Below, piece after piece: positions 46,705 through 59,400 of a DNA stretch of 64,000 nucleotides. The stretch's first letter is position 1. Each line of letters begins with the position of its first letter. Source of the stretch: Mytilus californianus (Eukaryota > Mollusca > Bivalvia > Mytilida > Mytilidae); the NCBI RefSeq assembly GCF_021869535.1, contig NW_026262690.1, positions 68,007,995 through 68,071,994 of the forward strand, in the 5' to 3' direction. The notes under the pieces are model-generated. The model was not told the origin of the DNA. It made no database searches and was given only the letters and a program-made list of their open reading frames with translations. Made by a program: the position numbers and the translations under genes.

Positions 46705-48985
46705 TAAATATTTATACGACCGCAAAAAAAATTTGCGGTCGTATATTGGTATGACGTTGGCGTCATCGTCGTCCGAAGACACATTAGTTTTCGCACTCTA
46801 ACTTTATTTTAAGTGAATGGATCTCTATGAAATTTTACCATAAGGTTCAATACCACAAAAGGAAGGTTGGGATTGATTTTGGGAGTTATGGTACCAACAG
46901 TTAAGGAATTAGGGGCTAAAAAGGGGCCAAAAATAAGCATTTTTGTAACTTCCAGACATAACTTGTGTGTTAGTGTATGGATCTCTCTGACATTGTACCA
47001 CAGGGTTCCATACCACAAAGGGAATGCTGGGATTGATTTTTGGAGTAATTGCCTCAAAATTTAGGGAATTAGGGGCCAAAAAAGTGTAAAAAAACAAGCA
47101 TTTTTCTAGTTTCATGACAATAACTTGTGTGTAAGTGTATGGATCTTTCTGAAATTGTACTACAAGGTTCCCTATCACAAAGGGAAAGCTGGAATTGAGT
47201 TTGGGGGTAATTGCCCAAAGCGTTTAGGAAAAAGGGGCCAAAAATAAGCATTTTTCTAGTTTCCAGACAATAACTTGTGTTCAAGTGTATGGATCTCTCT
47301 GAAATTGTACTGCAAGGTACCATGCCACAAAGGGAAGGCTGGGATTGATTTTGGGGGTAATTGCCTCAAAATTTTAGGAATTAGGGGCCAAAAAGGGGCA
47401 AAAAACCAGCATTTCTCTAATTTCAGGACAATAACTTGTGTTCAAGTGTATGGATCTTTCTGAAATTGTACTACAAGGTTCCATATTACAAAGGGAAAGC
47501 TGGGGTTGAGTTTGGGGGTAATTGTCCTAATTGTTTAGGAATTTGGGGCCAAAAAGGGGCCTAAAAACAAGCATTTTTCTAGTTTCCAGACAATAACTTG
47601 TGTTCAAGTGTATGGATCTCTCTGACATTGTACCACAAGGTTCCATATCACAAAGGGAATGCTGGGATTGATTTTGGGGATAATTGCCTCAAAATTTTAG
47701 GAATTAGGGGCCAAAAAAGGGTACAAAAACAAGCATTTTTCTAGTTTCATGACCATTACTTGTGTGTAAGTGTATGGATCTTTCTGAAATTGTACTACAA
47801 GGTTCCCTATCACAAAGGGAAAGCTGGAATTGAGTTTGGGGGTAATTGCCCAAAGCGTTTAGGAATAAGGGGCCAAAAAGGGGCCAAAAATAAGCATTTT
47901 TCTAGTTTCCAGACAATAACTTGTGTTCAAGTGTATGGATCTCTCTGAAATTGTACTGCAAGGTACCATACCACAAAGGGAAGGCTGGGATTGATTTTGG
48001 GGGTAATTGCCTCAAAATTTTAGGAATTAGGGGCCAAAAAGGGGCAAAAAACCAGCATTTTTCTAGTTTCAGGACAATAACTTGTGTGTAAGTGTATGGA
48101 TCTTTCTGAAATTGTACTACAAGGTTCCATATTACAAAGGGAAAGCTGGGTTTGAGTTTGGGGGTAATTGCCTGAAATGTTTAGGAATTTGGGGCCAAAA
48201 AGGGGCCTAAAAACAAGCATTTTTCTAGTTTCCAGACAATAACTTGTGTTTAAGTGTATGGATCTCTCTGACATTGTACCACAAGGTTCCATATCACAAA
48301 GGGAATGCTGGGATTGATTTTGGGGGTAATTGCCTCAAAATTTTAGGAATTAGGGGCCAAAAAAGGGGCAAAAAACAAGCATTTTTCTAGTTTCATGACA
48401 ATAACTTGTGTGTAAGTGTATGGATCTTTCTGAAATTGTACTACAAGGTTCCCTATCACAAAGGGAAAACTGGAATTGAGTTTGGGGGTAATTGCCCAAA
48501 GCACTTAGGAATAAGGCGCCAAAAAGGGGCCAAAAATAAGCATTTTTCTAGTTTCCAGACAATAACTTGTGTTCAAGTGTATGGATCTCTCTGAAATTGT
48601 ACTGCAAGGTACCATACCACAAAGGGAAGGCTGGGATTGATTTGGGGGGTAATTTCCTCAAAATCTTAGGATCTAAAGGCCAAAAAAGGGCAAAAAACAA
48701 GCAATTTTCTAGTTTCAGGACAATAACTTGTGTGTAAGTGTATGGATCTTTATGAAATTGTTCTACAAGGTTCCATATCACAAAGGGAAAGCTGGGTTTG
48801 AGTTTGGGGGTAATTGCCCTAAACGTTTAGGAATTTGGGGCCAAAAAGGGGCCTAAAAACAAGCATTTTTCTAGTTTCCAGACATTAACTTGTGTACAAG
48901 TGTATGGATCTCTCTGAAATTGTACTGAAAGGTACCATACCACGAAGGGAAGGCTGGGATTGAGTTTGGAGGTGATGAATCATAA
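46705..48985 (+). repeat. Pearl/BIV160-like element with a higher-order tandem array (about 161-bp unit)
   Basis: It begins with the hairpin TACGACCGCAAA...TTTGCGGTCGTA (46714-46746). GTGTATGGATCT-type motifs then recur at about 46813, 46973, 47136, 47285, 47447, 47607, 47770, 47930, 48092, 48254, 48415, 48577, 48738 and 48900. Four unit types, distinguished by CTCTCTGACATTG, TTTCTGAAATTG..CCCTATC, CTCTCTGAAATTGTACTGC and TTTCTGAAATTG..CCATAT, cycle in a fixed order three times, giving a higher-order period of about 640 bp. ORFs of 60-90 residues inside are products of the repeat. The hairpin-plus-array layout recalls bivalve pearl elements (Helentron-related). Confidence 0.85.
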
Positions 48986-49009
48986 GGGGGTTCAAAAAAT
49001 TTGGGGGAG

Positions 49010-49310
49010 GGATTTTTTTTTCCTTTTTTTCCTTTTTTTTTCTTTAAAATTTTCCATTTAAAATTGGTTAGTTCTGATTTATATATAAAAGTAAATAATA
49101 ATGATATGGTTTGAATAGGTAAATTAAAAAAATTTAAGTTCTTAGACCACATTCATTCTGTGTCAGAAACCTATGCTGTGTCAAATATTTAATCACAATC
49201 CAAATTCAGTGCTGTATCAAGCTTGAATGTTGTGTCCATACTTGCCCCAACTGTTCAGGGTTCGACCTCTGCGGTCATATCAAGTTGCGCCCAGCGGAGC
49301 ATTTTATTCA
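49010..49310 (-). repeat. Interspersed repeat, copy C (GAACAGTTGGGGCAA family)
   Basis: On the minus strand it carries GACCGCAGAGGTCGAACCCT, GAACAGTTGGGGCAAG, TTCAAGCTTGATACAGC and TTTCTGACACAGAATGAATG, matching copy A at 8990-9380. It directly follows the tandem array. Confidence 0.7.
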
Positions 49311-50031
49311 CATAATTCACCAGATCTTGTATGGCTGGATTCACTCACTACTCTCTGATTAGAATTGAGGGATGAGTAGATGAACATATAACTACCAGTG
49401 CAAAATCTAAAAACTTTATTTAGGAAGAAAATATATGATTGTAATGTGGCCTAGATAGACATGCTAGATTACCAAAGTAATAGTTTGCAGGAAGATATAT
49501 GTCATCCTAATCTTTTACATTGTTTTGAATTAGAAGTGACCTGTCTCTACTCATATCTCTATAACCATTTGCTATACAGATGTTCAGTTAATAGACAATA
49601 AGAAATCAATATAAGAACTTTCATCAACATCCCACACAAATTTTTAATTGATTAAGAGGTATATGCCTTTTTAAATAAATGGAGTATGATTGAATTAAGT
49701 TATAAATAGTAACAAGTAATTACAAATATTACTAAAATGGTACATTAATCAGCCATTGTGGAAAAAGTATGGACTTGGTTTCCTATAAAAAGTACAAAAT
49801 CAATACTGAACAAAAAGACACATTTGCAAACATTATATTTAATTATAGGTGATAACAGACCTTAATGAAATGGAAGGAAACCGTGTTCTAAAAATATATT
49901 TAACAACTTTACAAATTGATACATCATAGAGTATTAATGTTATGGTATTAGACGTGAAAATTCACGTTATTTACCGGTACTATAAAATAGGCTTTTTTAA
50001 AATAATGTTCTTTTGATTGTTTTTTTTTTAG
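49311..50031. other. Upstream region of the PARG-like gene, no coding exon seen
   Basis: AT-rich DNA. It ends in a T9 tract and AG (50022-50032), a good splice acceptor. The first coding exon is therefore probably preceded by an intron, with a non-coding first exon further upstream that I cannot place. Confidence 0.4.
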
Positions 50032-50084
50032 GTCGTGAATATTTAAATGGAGTTCACCTGGTTACATTGTAAGAAGTTAACACA

Positions 50085-50445
50085 ATGAACGATGATGCTT
50101 TTGATGCATTACGTTTGCCCTATTACCTACCAACTTGGCATGTCATACGAGATGGATTGGAAAACTTGAAAAACTGTGTTCAGGATCCTACATGTAGTTT
50201 ACGAGAATGGGCCACAAAGCATCAGGAGATAGTCAATCTTTGTAAAGAAGAATCAGAAACTTCATCTAGAATACATTTCAAAAGTTGTATTTACTATGGT
50301 TTAGTGGAGTTTTTACAAAAGACAGCATCTCAGGTTGAGAAGCGAACATTTCTCCGTTCTACATTCCCAGCTATAGTTGATTTTGCTTTAGAACTTCCAA
50401 ATGTAGTTCCTCTGAGTGGTGTACTCTATAGTAGACAACAAATAG
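50085..50445 (+). CDS. PARG: PARG-like exon 1 (first coding exon)
   Basis: Encodes residues 1-120: [17 protein letters not shown] near the start, then [20 protein letters not shown] and [20 protein letters not shown]. This matches the helical N-terminal part of the PARG fold (the ILPDMVKIALCLPNI region). No nuclear localisation or mitochondrial signal is evident. The start ATG follows an in-frame TAA, and the exon ends with one base of a glycine codon at GTAAAT. Confidence 0.88.
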
Positions 50446-53400
50446 GTAAATAATTTTTTTAATATTTTTAGTCGAAAAAAAATATACATATAATATGATA
50501 TTCAAAAATCATGATAGATTGATAATCACTCAGGGAATTGAATTTTATGTTTATTGTCATACAGCTTTCATGAAAAAGCCAAAGATTCACATAACTTGAA
50601 TCATGACCATAGAATTTATCAAATTCATTAATACTCATTTTACATATCTATTTTCAGGGAGTGAAACTATACTTAATAAACAGTGCATTGCCAGTATACT
50701 AGCTTGTGGATTTCTATGCTTATTTCCAAGACAGTGTAGAGGCCCCAGAAGAAAACTTAATGATATAAACTTTACCAGTTTTTTTAAGTTTCTTCCAGAA
50801 TTGTATGTTTATCAAGTAATATTTGTAACTTTTTAAATTTACTGCGTTAGATCATAGTAAGCATTTATTTATTTCTTTTTTTTCTGTTTTTTAATGTTCT
50901 GAAGGGAAGACAAAACAACAGAATGATGAGTTCAATAGAATATCTGAAGAATACAGATCTTATCAAACAAGATAATGGAATAACATATCTAAATGATACT
51001 AATATAAGCAATATTGAGATACAAAATTTGGTAAAACATTTGTTTTCCAAATATTTTTTTTTCTTTAAAAAAATCATAAAAAAATGAAGGTTTAAATACT
51101 GCATTTTAAGTCTTGTAAGTTACTTGTAAATGCACTCTGTTACATATACAATTTATTAGGAGCTAATTATAAGAGTTTGAATATTAGTTGCCTTGCAAGT
51201 TAATGTATATGTACCTGATCAATCACCTGAAATATTATTTTCAGATCATCTCAGCAAGCAAAATTAAGATGCATTTTGAATTACTTTGAAAAGGTAGCTG
51301 ACAGAAGATTTGAAATTCAGGGCAGTGTTACATTTGTTAGACAGGTAAATAATAATTTCTATGTTTAACATAACATACATGGAGCAGAACTTGTACCATC
51401 AGCATTTTAAAGAGCTAATCTGTTTTATACCCCTTGAAAAGTATTTTTAAGTCACTGAATTCTTTCTAGCCAAAAAAAAAACATGAAACTAGTCACTTTA
51501 TGAATTAGAGGCTTTAAAGTCAAAAGATACTTCAAATTTAACAAAAAAGTTGAATATGTTTTGTGTACTTGAAAAACATGTGTACATAGACTTTCTTTTA
51601 AAAGAAAATCCTTTATTTAATATCTTCAAAAATGTACTGTTATTCAATTATTGTCTTCCTGTACTTTATTCCACTGAAAGCTTTTCTGTATTTAGTGATC
51701 TTAACAATGACATCTCTAGTTAGAAATTGGCAACCACACAGCGCAAGTGAAAGGAAAAAAAAATTGTGATGAAAATTATATGTTACAGATTCGTAAGAGA
51801 TAAAAAAAAAAGTTCACAGAAGACTTAGTTTTAGTAAATATGCAAGCATTGGTTCAATAATTTTGTTAACATTATAATCACCAGAAACTCATTTCACATG
51901 ACTTTAACTCACATTACCAAAGGGCCAATTAAGCTATTGCCATAGCTATGACTCTATAGTTGTCTGTCATTCTTTGTTTCAAACTTTTATAAAAAAATCT
52001 TTCTCTGAGCCTCTCGTTTATTTTTCCTTTAATACTAATATTAAGTTTTAATGCATTTCAGTCCTTTTGGAAATGAAGTAAATTTGTCTTCAATAACTAT
52101 TTTAAGTTATTTTGTAGACTCAACCAAATTTTGGGATGAGTTAAACTTTGTAATCATAAATAACCTATATTGTCATACCTGTGTTCTACTGTATGAATGC
52201 ATATTATACTTATTACTTTCTTGGACAAACATATTTAGGTTATTCCATGGGATGAGCTCCCTTGTATGGATACATGGTTGAACTGTGATGTAGAGTTATG
52301 TCCCCTTATAGTTCACCAGGATGGTGTTATAGAAGATGCTGGATGCAGTGCAATAGAGGTAAGGAAAAGTTAGAACAGTTTGACATGGTTTATTACTTTT
52401 TCAGCTCTCAATTTACATCAAGCAAATATTATAGAGATGAATTAAACTGATGTAATATAAAATCCTAAACAACAGTTGATGATAAATTGAAGTATATCAA
52501 TACATATCTAAAAAGAGGCTTTTAAAGTTGGTGTTGATTCTAAAAACTTGTGACTTTTTCTTACAAATAACAAATTCTTCTACATATTTGAGTTAATTTA
52601 TTTTGTTAGTGAAAAGGAAAATAAGCAGGCAAAGAAAAAAATGGTGCAGCAAAAAGATATTTGTTTTGGCAAAGATGTGGCAAAAAAGAATTTTGACTCA
52701 GGAAAAAACCTGGGAAGATTGGAGTTGGTGTAAACAATTCGAATGCATGTCAAATTTAAAACAAACATTTATTGAATATAAGTTATTAACGTAATCAGCC
52801 TCGTAAAGTCCGCACTGGTACATTGTCCTCACCCCCCTTTTCACCACAAGAATTCAGGAAAAAAAACTTTTTGTAACTGCTTGAAAGTGTCGAATGAAAC
52901 TCGGGTAATTTCAAATCGTGTGTGATTGTTTGCGGTATTTATGTTTTTCATCATAAAGTAGAAGTTGAAAATACTTGTAAATAATTCTAGAACACTCCAA
53001 GAGTGTTAAAATAAGACAAAATCACGAAACACAATTGGGAAAGTCGTATTTCATATTTACCAGAAGTTATATAGCACATGTAAATCGATTACAGTCAGAG
53101 TGTGTAGAAAATCTGTACTTCATAGTTACTAATAGAATACGACTTTGAAACTAAAACAATTCCATTCTTTAGTTAAATACTATTAAATATATTCATAACA
53201 TTAATGTTTGAAATATCTTCAGCTAAAACAAAACGCATGCGTCGGTATAAAACACCCAACACGGAACATATAACTGATTACACTTTGTAGTTGATACATT
53301 TTAATGCATAAGCTGGTTCTTGGCTGATTTAAATACATTTCATTCCAGTAAATACAAGCGGATTCCAGTTCATGTTATGCAATGCTATTAAAAGAAAAGA

Positions 53401-56400
53401 GTAATTTGTAATGAAGCATTTAATTTTGATATTTATCAGTTAATATTGGATTTTGAATTAAAATTGCATGCATATTAATATGAATTAGGTAAATTATTAG
53501 TTTTGAAAATTATAAGGGCGCCCTCTACATCTTCAATAACAAACATGGCATAACGTAAACAAACTTCGCAAAATTGTGTTTTTCTCTTATTTTTTGCTTA
53601 TCGTACTACTCTATAATCTGACCCCTGTCTGGCAATATTAATTTTGGAGGAAAAAAATGGGGACTATACAAGCCTCAATACGGTATACAGTAAATTCAGC
53701 AGAACAATATTTATTGTTTTCTTTCTGTACAATAATATATTTTGTTTATTCTCAGGTTGACTTTGCAAACCAATATATTGGTGGAGGGGTATTATCAAAA
53801 GGCCGTGTACAGGTATACAAATATTTTTTTACTGTAGTAATTTGTATTACATTTTAAACACTATTGGTCATTAAAAGAGTGGCATGTTTATAGTATGGCA
53901 ATCATTATAATGATAATAATATATAACACAATTTGAAGACAAACACTGTTGCTCAATAAGTGATTTCAGTGAAGCCTTCAAATTCATTAATGTTTCATGT
54001 AACGGAAAGGATATGGTTATACATATATAGGATAGCAGCAATTACAAAAAATAGTAGACAGTACAACATACCACTCCAACCACCAACACCTGACTCCAAG
54101 AAACAAAAAAAAGACATGGTCCAGACTTGGTACAGGCACAAATGTGTCAGGGTTAATCCAGTTAAATGTGTACACAAACTTTCCACATTTGATTATCTAG
54201 ACCATAAGTCATAAAAGTAAAAAAAACATGTACAGTCAACCTACCAACAGGATTACCACGAACTTAAACAAGGAAACAAAAGATGGCTCATAATTTGGAA
54301 AACAGGGTGTAGATGTATTTATTCATGGAACAAAAGCAAGGAACAGTGCTTTTATTGTTGCTCTACATAAGGTTTGTTTTGATGAGAACTGTAAAGGCTA
54401 CAAACTTTATTCTGACAGAAAATGTAAGATATTTCGAGTTTTTGATAATTTGTAAAAATCTTTGAATTTTAGTTATTTGAACATTTCAGGAAGAAATAAG
54501 GTTTTCTGTTTGTCCAGAGTTGTTAACCTCAATGTTATTTATGGAAGTTATGGAGGACAATGAAGCCATTATTTTACAAGGTTATGAACAGTTTTCAAGG
54601 ACAAGTGGATATGCTAGTAGTTTAGAATATGAAGGAGATTTTACAGAGTCAACAATGGTATTTACTTGTTTAGAGAAGTTTGCTTTATAAACTGTTGTGA
54701 AAGTCACTTTAAGTAGTGACGGGAGAAAATCTGTTAATTAACAACATCTTAGTTTAAAGTTTTAAGCTTGAAAGACTTAAAAGTCATCATAACTTTTTTG
54801 ACACATTACAAATCAAAAGTATATACACTTAAATTTGATGTCGTTGTTTTACAGAATCTCAATACACTATGAAAAATAGTGCTTTTCAGTTATGATTATA
54901 TTATTATATGATTATATTCAAAAGTGCCACTAGGGAAGTGCATTTTAATTACATTTACTCAACCATGAAGTTCTGGAAAGTGGGTAGTGTAGTAGCTTTG
55001 CTCCAAATACTCCTAGTATTGTGCATCTATAATCCATAACAATAAATGATGAAAAAGCGCAATAATTTTCTTCAAGAAGAGTATAGACCTGACCTTGTGG
55101 TCATCAAACTTTGAAGTACGATTATGGTACTCAGACTAAGAATTCAACCAATTAAAATGCTGGATTTGGTGTTTCGAGCACAAATTTTGTACTCCGAGTA
55201 CTGAGTAAAGTTTTATAACAGAGAGACCTGAACTTCAAGATTTTGCTCCAGCATTGTTGGTGAAAAGACTATTAGTAATGCAATGTGTTCTAATTTATCT
55301 AAATAAGACTTTTCATTAAAGTAATAAATTGTCAGTATACACATTATGTGTTTTATCTCATTATAACAACAGGACTGACTGCTTTGTGAACATGAATGAA
55401 AACTGCAAGTAAAAATAAAAATTCTGCTCAAATTTGGAAATAAAAGCTTTCAATTTACTGGACAGGTTGTTTTTGGGATAACAAATAGTATTTTGTTTAG
55501 AATTTCTAGTATAGACATTTTTGTTCAGTAAAAAACAGAGCAAATGTTGATCTGTGGTAATAAAGTAGTTTAGTAATGACAATGACATAATGAAATGACT
55601 TTGTTACTAAAGTAGTTAAATAATTACCATGACTTTGTTACTACAGTGGTTAACTAATTACAATGACTTTGTTACCATAGAAATAAAGTAATTACAATGA
55701 CTGTGTTACTATAGTAGTTATGCATAAGTGTTTACAATGATTTTGTTACTAAAGTAGTTAAGTTATTACAATGACTTTATTACTAAATTTTTTGAGACAA
55801 TTCTAGCATGAAAAGATTGTTGTAACATATTGTCATTTGTACATGTTTCTGATTATAGGAATTCAGTATGTGTTAAAGAGTCTGACTGCCTATAATTAAT
55901 TAAGGTATTGCTAAAAACCTGATAAATAATAGTGCAAATCAACAGGGTTTGCGCCTTCAAACTAGTTTAACCCCGCCACATTCTGTATGTGCCTGTCCCA
56001 AGTCTGGAACCTGTAATTCAGTGGTTGTCGTTTGTTGCTGTGTTTCATATTAGTGTTTTTAGTTCATTATTTTGTACATAAATTAGGCTGTTAGTTTTCT
56101 CGTTTGAATTGTTTTACATTTGTCATTTTGGGGCCTTTTATAGCTGAATATGCGGTATGGGCTTTGCTCATTGTTGAAGGCCGTACGGTGACCTATAGTT
56201 GTTAATTTCTGTGTCATTTGGTCTATTGTGGAGAGTTGTCTCATTGGCAATCATAACACATCTTCTTTTTATATTGAATTGAATATGATGTATGCAGTAA
56301 TGTTAACCTTAATATTTATTTCAATTTGTAACTTGAGACAGTCCTAGACAAAAGATAATGTTATGAACTATTCTGAACACTAGCAAATAAAGGGACATGA

Positions 56401-59400
56401 AGTACCTGGTAGCATAAATCTGTGGTATTATTTTGCAGAAAAATTATCCAAAAGTTACCAATCATGCAGAAATAAGTTATTAAGCATGACAACTATGAAT
56501 TTGGGTTTCTATTTTGGACAATATATGAGAATTGTTTATCAATACCTGATTCTTGTTTGAAATAGCTCTTAATATATACATGGCTCAATTGATATGAAGA
56601 AGAAATTCTATTTTATTGTCAGGTGGATGAGGACGGCAATTTTATGACTACTCTATGTGCAATAGATGCTGTTAGATATAGAAATAATGCTAAATGTCAA
56701 TACTCAGAACAGTATTATCTTAGAGACCTGAACAAGGCTTTTGTGGGATTTTCAGCTAAAGTAGACAGGGGAACAACTGTTTATCCCTGTGAACAATTAG
56801 CAAAGAGAATGTTATCACATGAACGATCAGAAAGTAGGAAGGAGTCCGCAAGTGAAGATGAATACATGACCGCTGCTGAGGAGGAATTAGAACAACAGGA
56901 TGAAAGCAATGGTAATAAAAAATATGAACAAAAGTTTAATATAATTAGAATGCACTGTAACTTGATGAGAAAGGTGTATTTTATTGGTTTATTAAATTTT
57001 AAGTATTAATACTTTATATTTAATTTGTAAATAAACAAGTAAATAAATCTATTTGTTTGGCAAGATCGGAAACTTATATAAAAGCAGTGAAAGAAAAATT
57101 GATTGAATGCACAAATGAATCTCTAAGAACTCAAGAGAGTTGGCTGGTATAAAAAAAAACATTCTCTGTCACCTGTTTGAACTGTACATGAACTTCAGAA
57201 TTTATGTAAAAGTAAGGAGCTGTGGTAAAATTACCAATGGGACACTTATCCATTGAAGACGAAAAGAATGACAGCTTGAATAGTTATACATCACCAACCT
57301 ATTTCCATCCTGGTCCTTTGGTCTCTGGTTGTGAGTTATCTCAAAGCAATCATGCGACATCTCCTTATTGTTATATACTCAACACAAGACAGGCCATACT
57401 GGTGCTTTATGTTAATTTGGACAAGTTTTCATTGAATTCTGCTGTTTTCTTGTGATTTCTGTAAAATAAACATACGATAGTGATTTCAGTAAACCCTGCA
57501 TATGTTTCTGGAATAACCCTAATAGGTATGCTATAGAGCAAAAGTTCTTAAGATTTGGTGAAGCTATCCCAAAATCCTGACATTGGAATAAAATTTTTCT
57601 TTGACGTTTAATTGTATAACTTGAAATGTTATGATACAAAAAGACAGAGAGTATTGATTACTGTATTGGCAATTTAAAGGGAAAAATTCACTTTTTGAAA
57701 AAATTATGATTTTTAGGTTAAATAAATTTAGTACATCATTTTAATGTTGAATGTTAATGAAATGTATTTGAAAAACAATAAAATATTTTTTTGCAGTTCC
57801 TTCATCTCTGTTGAACTATGCAGATGGTTTATTGGTAGAAATAATGTCATCTGCTTTGTTAGAAGCAGGTTGTGAAATGTCGGGGAAAGGCCAAACACAA
57901 CAAGTTCATATAGATACTAAATACTTAGATGAATCATCTTCATCAACTTTGACCAATGAAAAGCCACCACCAGATGATGGCATGGACCATTTAGATGTTG
58001 ATTTAAAGGATTGGTACTTACGTCTGAGACGTAGAAGTTCAAATCTAAGTGACGTAGGATCTAGACGAAGTAGTTGCAGTACTAGATACAGTTCTGATTT
58101 CAGTTCAGAATTTGAAGAATATTACGAGAATTTTCAGAAACGGGAACAATTATTAGGGAAGCAACACACAATTAAAGAAGAGACTTTTCATCCTTTAGTA
58201 GGAGAGTTTGCTGCTAGTTTAGTGTCATCCATATTGTTTGAGGGTACAACTACTGCTGCTAGTGTTTTACAGTCAATGTCCCCAGTCATTACTGAATTTC
58301 ATAACAATGCACCTTTATCTGTGATAAATAAACCGAAAGCAAGAAAACTTTCAGAGGAGGAATATTCGGGGAACCCTGAAGAGGGTTCTCTAATTTCCAT
58401 GGTAGCAGCTAGAAAGTTTGCCCATGATTTTATGGATAAAATATTTTGTGACGACTTTTTCAGAGATGAAATAAGACAAGAATTTCATAATTTTTTTTCA
58501 GAATCAAACATTCCAGTATCAACTAGTCAAAATATTTCCAGTATTTCTGGTGCTAAGCATCAATCATGTTCCGCTGACTTTGAGCGAGAGGAAGCAGATA
58601 GACGTTGCCATGAAATGGCAACAAACATAGTTTATGATGTTATGAGTGAGGCAGTATTGAAATATTTAACTGAGGACGATGATAGATTTGACATAAATGA
58701 GGAAGACACATTGAACAGATCAGTATCAGAATGTTCTTCGTCTCCATTTGATAGCTATTCCAACCATTCAGAATCTCCTAGTGTTAAACACTTTGGTGAT
58801 TCAGATTTTTTGCAACCAATAAGTAGTATTCATTTGTATGGAGATGAATCAGTTGAGTTGACAGATGACAATTCAGATTCAACTCTCAGTAGTATTCCAT
58901 TATTAACAGTTTCTGCAGAAAAAGTTAGCAATAGCATTCTTGTAAAAAATAACATTGAAAGAGTCAAAAGTCCAACTATAGATAAAGGCAGGAGGAAGTA
59001 CAATATTGAAGGTATCAGTAATAACCAAAGACCCATTGAAGTGAAAATTGACCAGTATGTGGGCAAAAATCAAAGAAAAGTAAGCTTTTATGCAAGTTCT
59101 CTTTCAAGAGACCTTTTGACAACTGCTTTTGTAGAAGTTCAAAGAAACACAAACGGTGGAAGCTACATTAGGCGTAGCAGTGAACCTCTGCAAATGTCAA
59201 ATAAAGCAGCTAGGCAGTTAAAAGACTCAATAAATGGAAGTGATGGACCAAAAAAAAAGATCAGTAGAACTGATGAAGATATTGCCATTTTAAAAGCAGA
59301 GATTTGTGAAGATGGTCGAAACTCTGTTGATTTCACCAGAAAGTATCGAAGAGAGTCATGTGGTTTCCATGATGAAACTTTATCTAAGTGAGTGAATATA

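Noticed and set aside
46807-49152. Series of similar ORFs of 60-93 residues on both strands as a gene family
   Set aside because: They are translations of the 161-bp tandem repeat, open by chance in several frames.
50904-51030. Open segment [15 protein letters not shown]... between a possible acceptor and donor, considered as an extra PARG exon
   Set aside because: Including it breaks the phase into the exon at 51245, whereas joining 50802 directly to 51245 is in frame and matches PARG.
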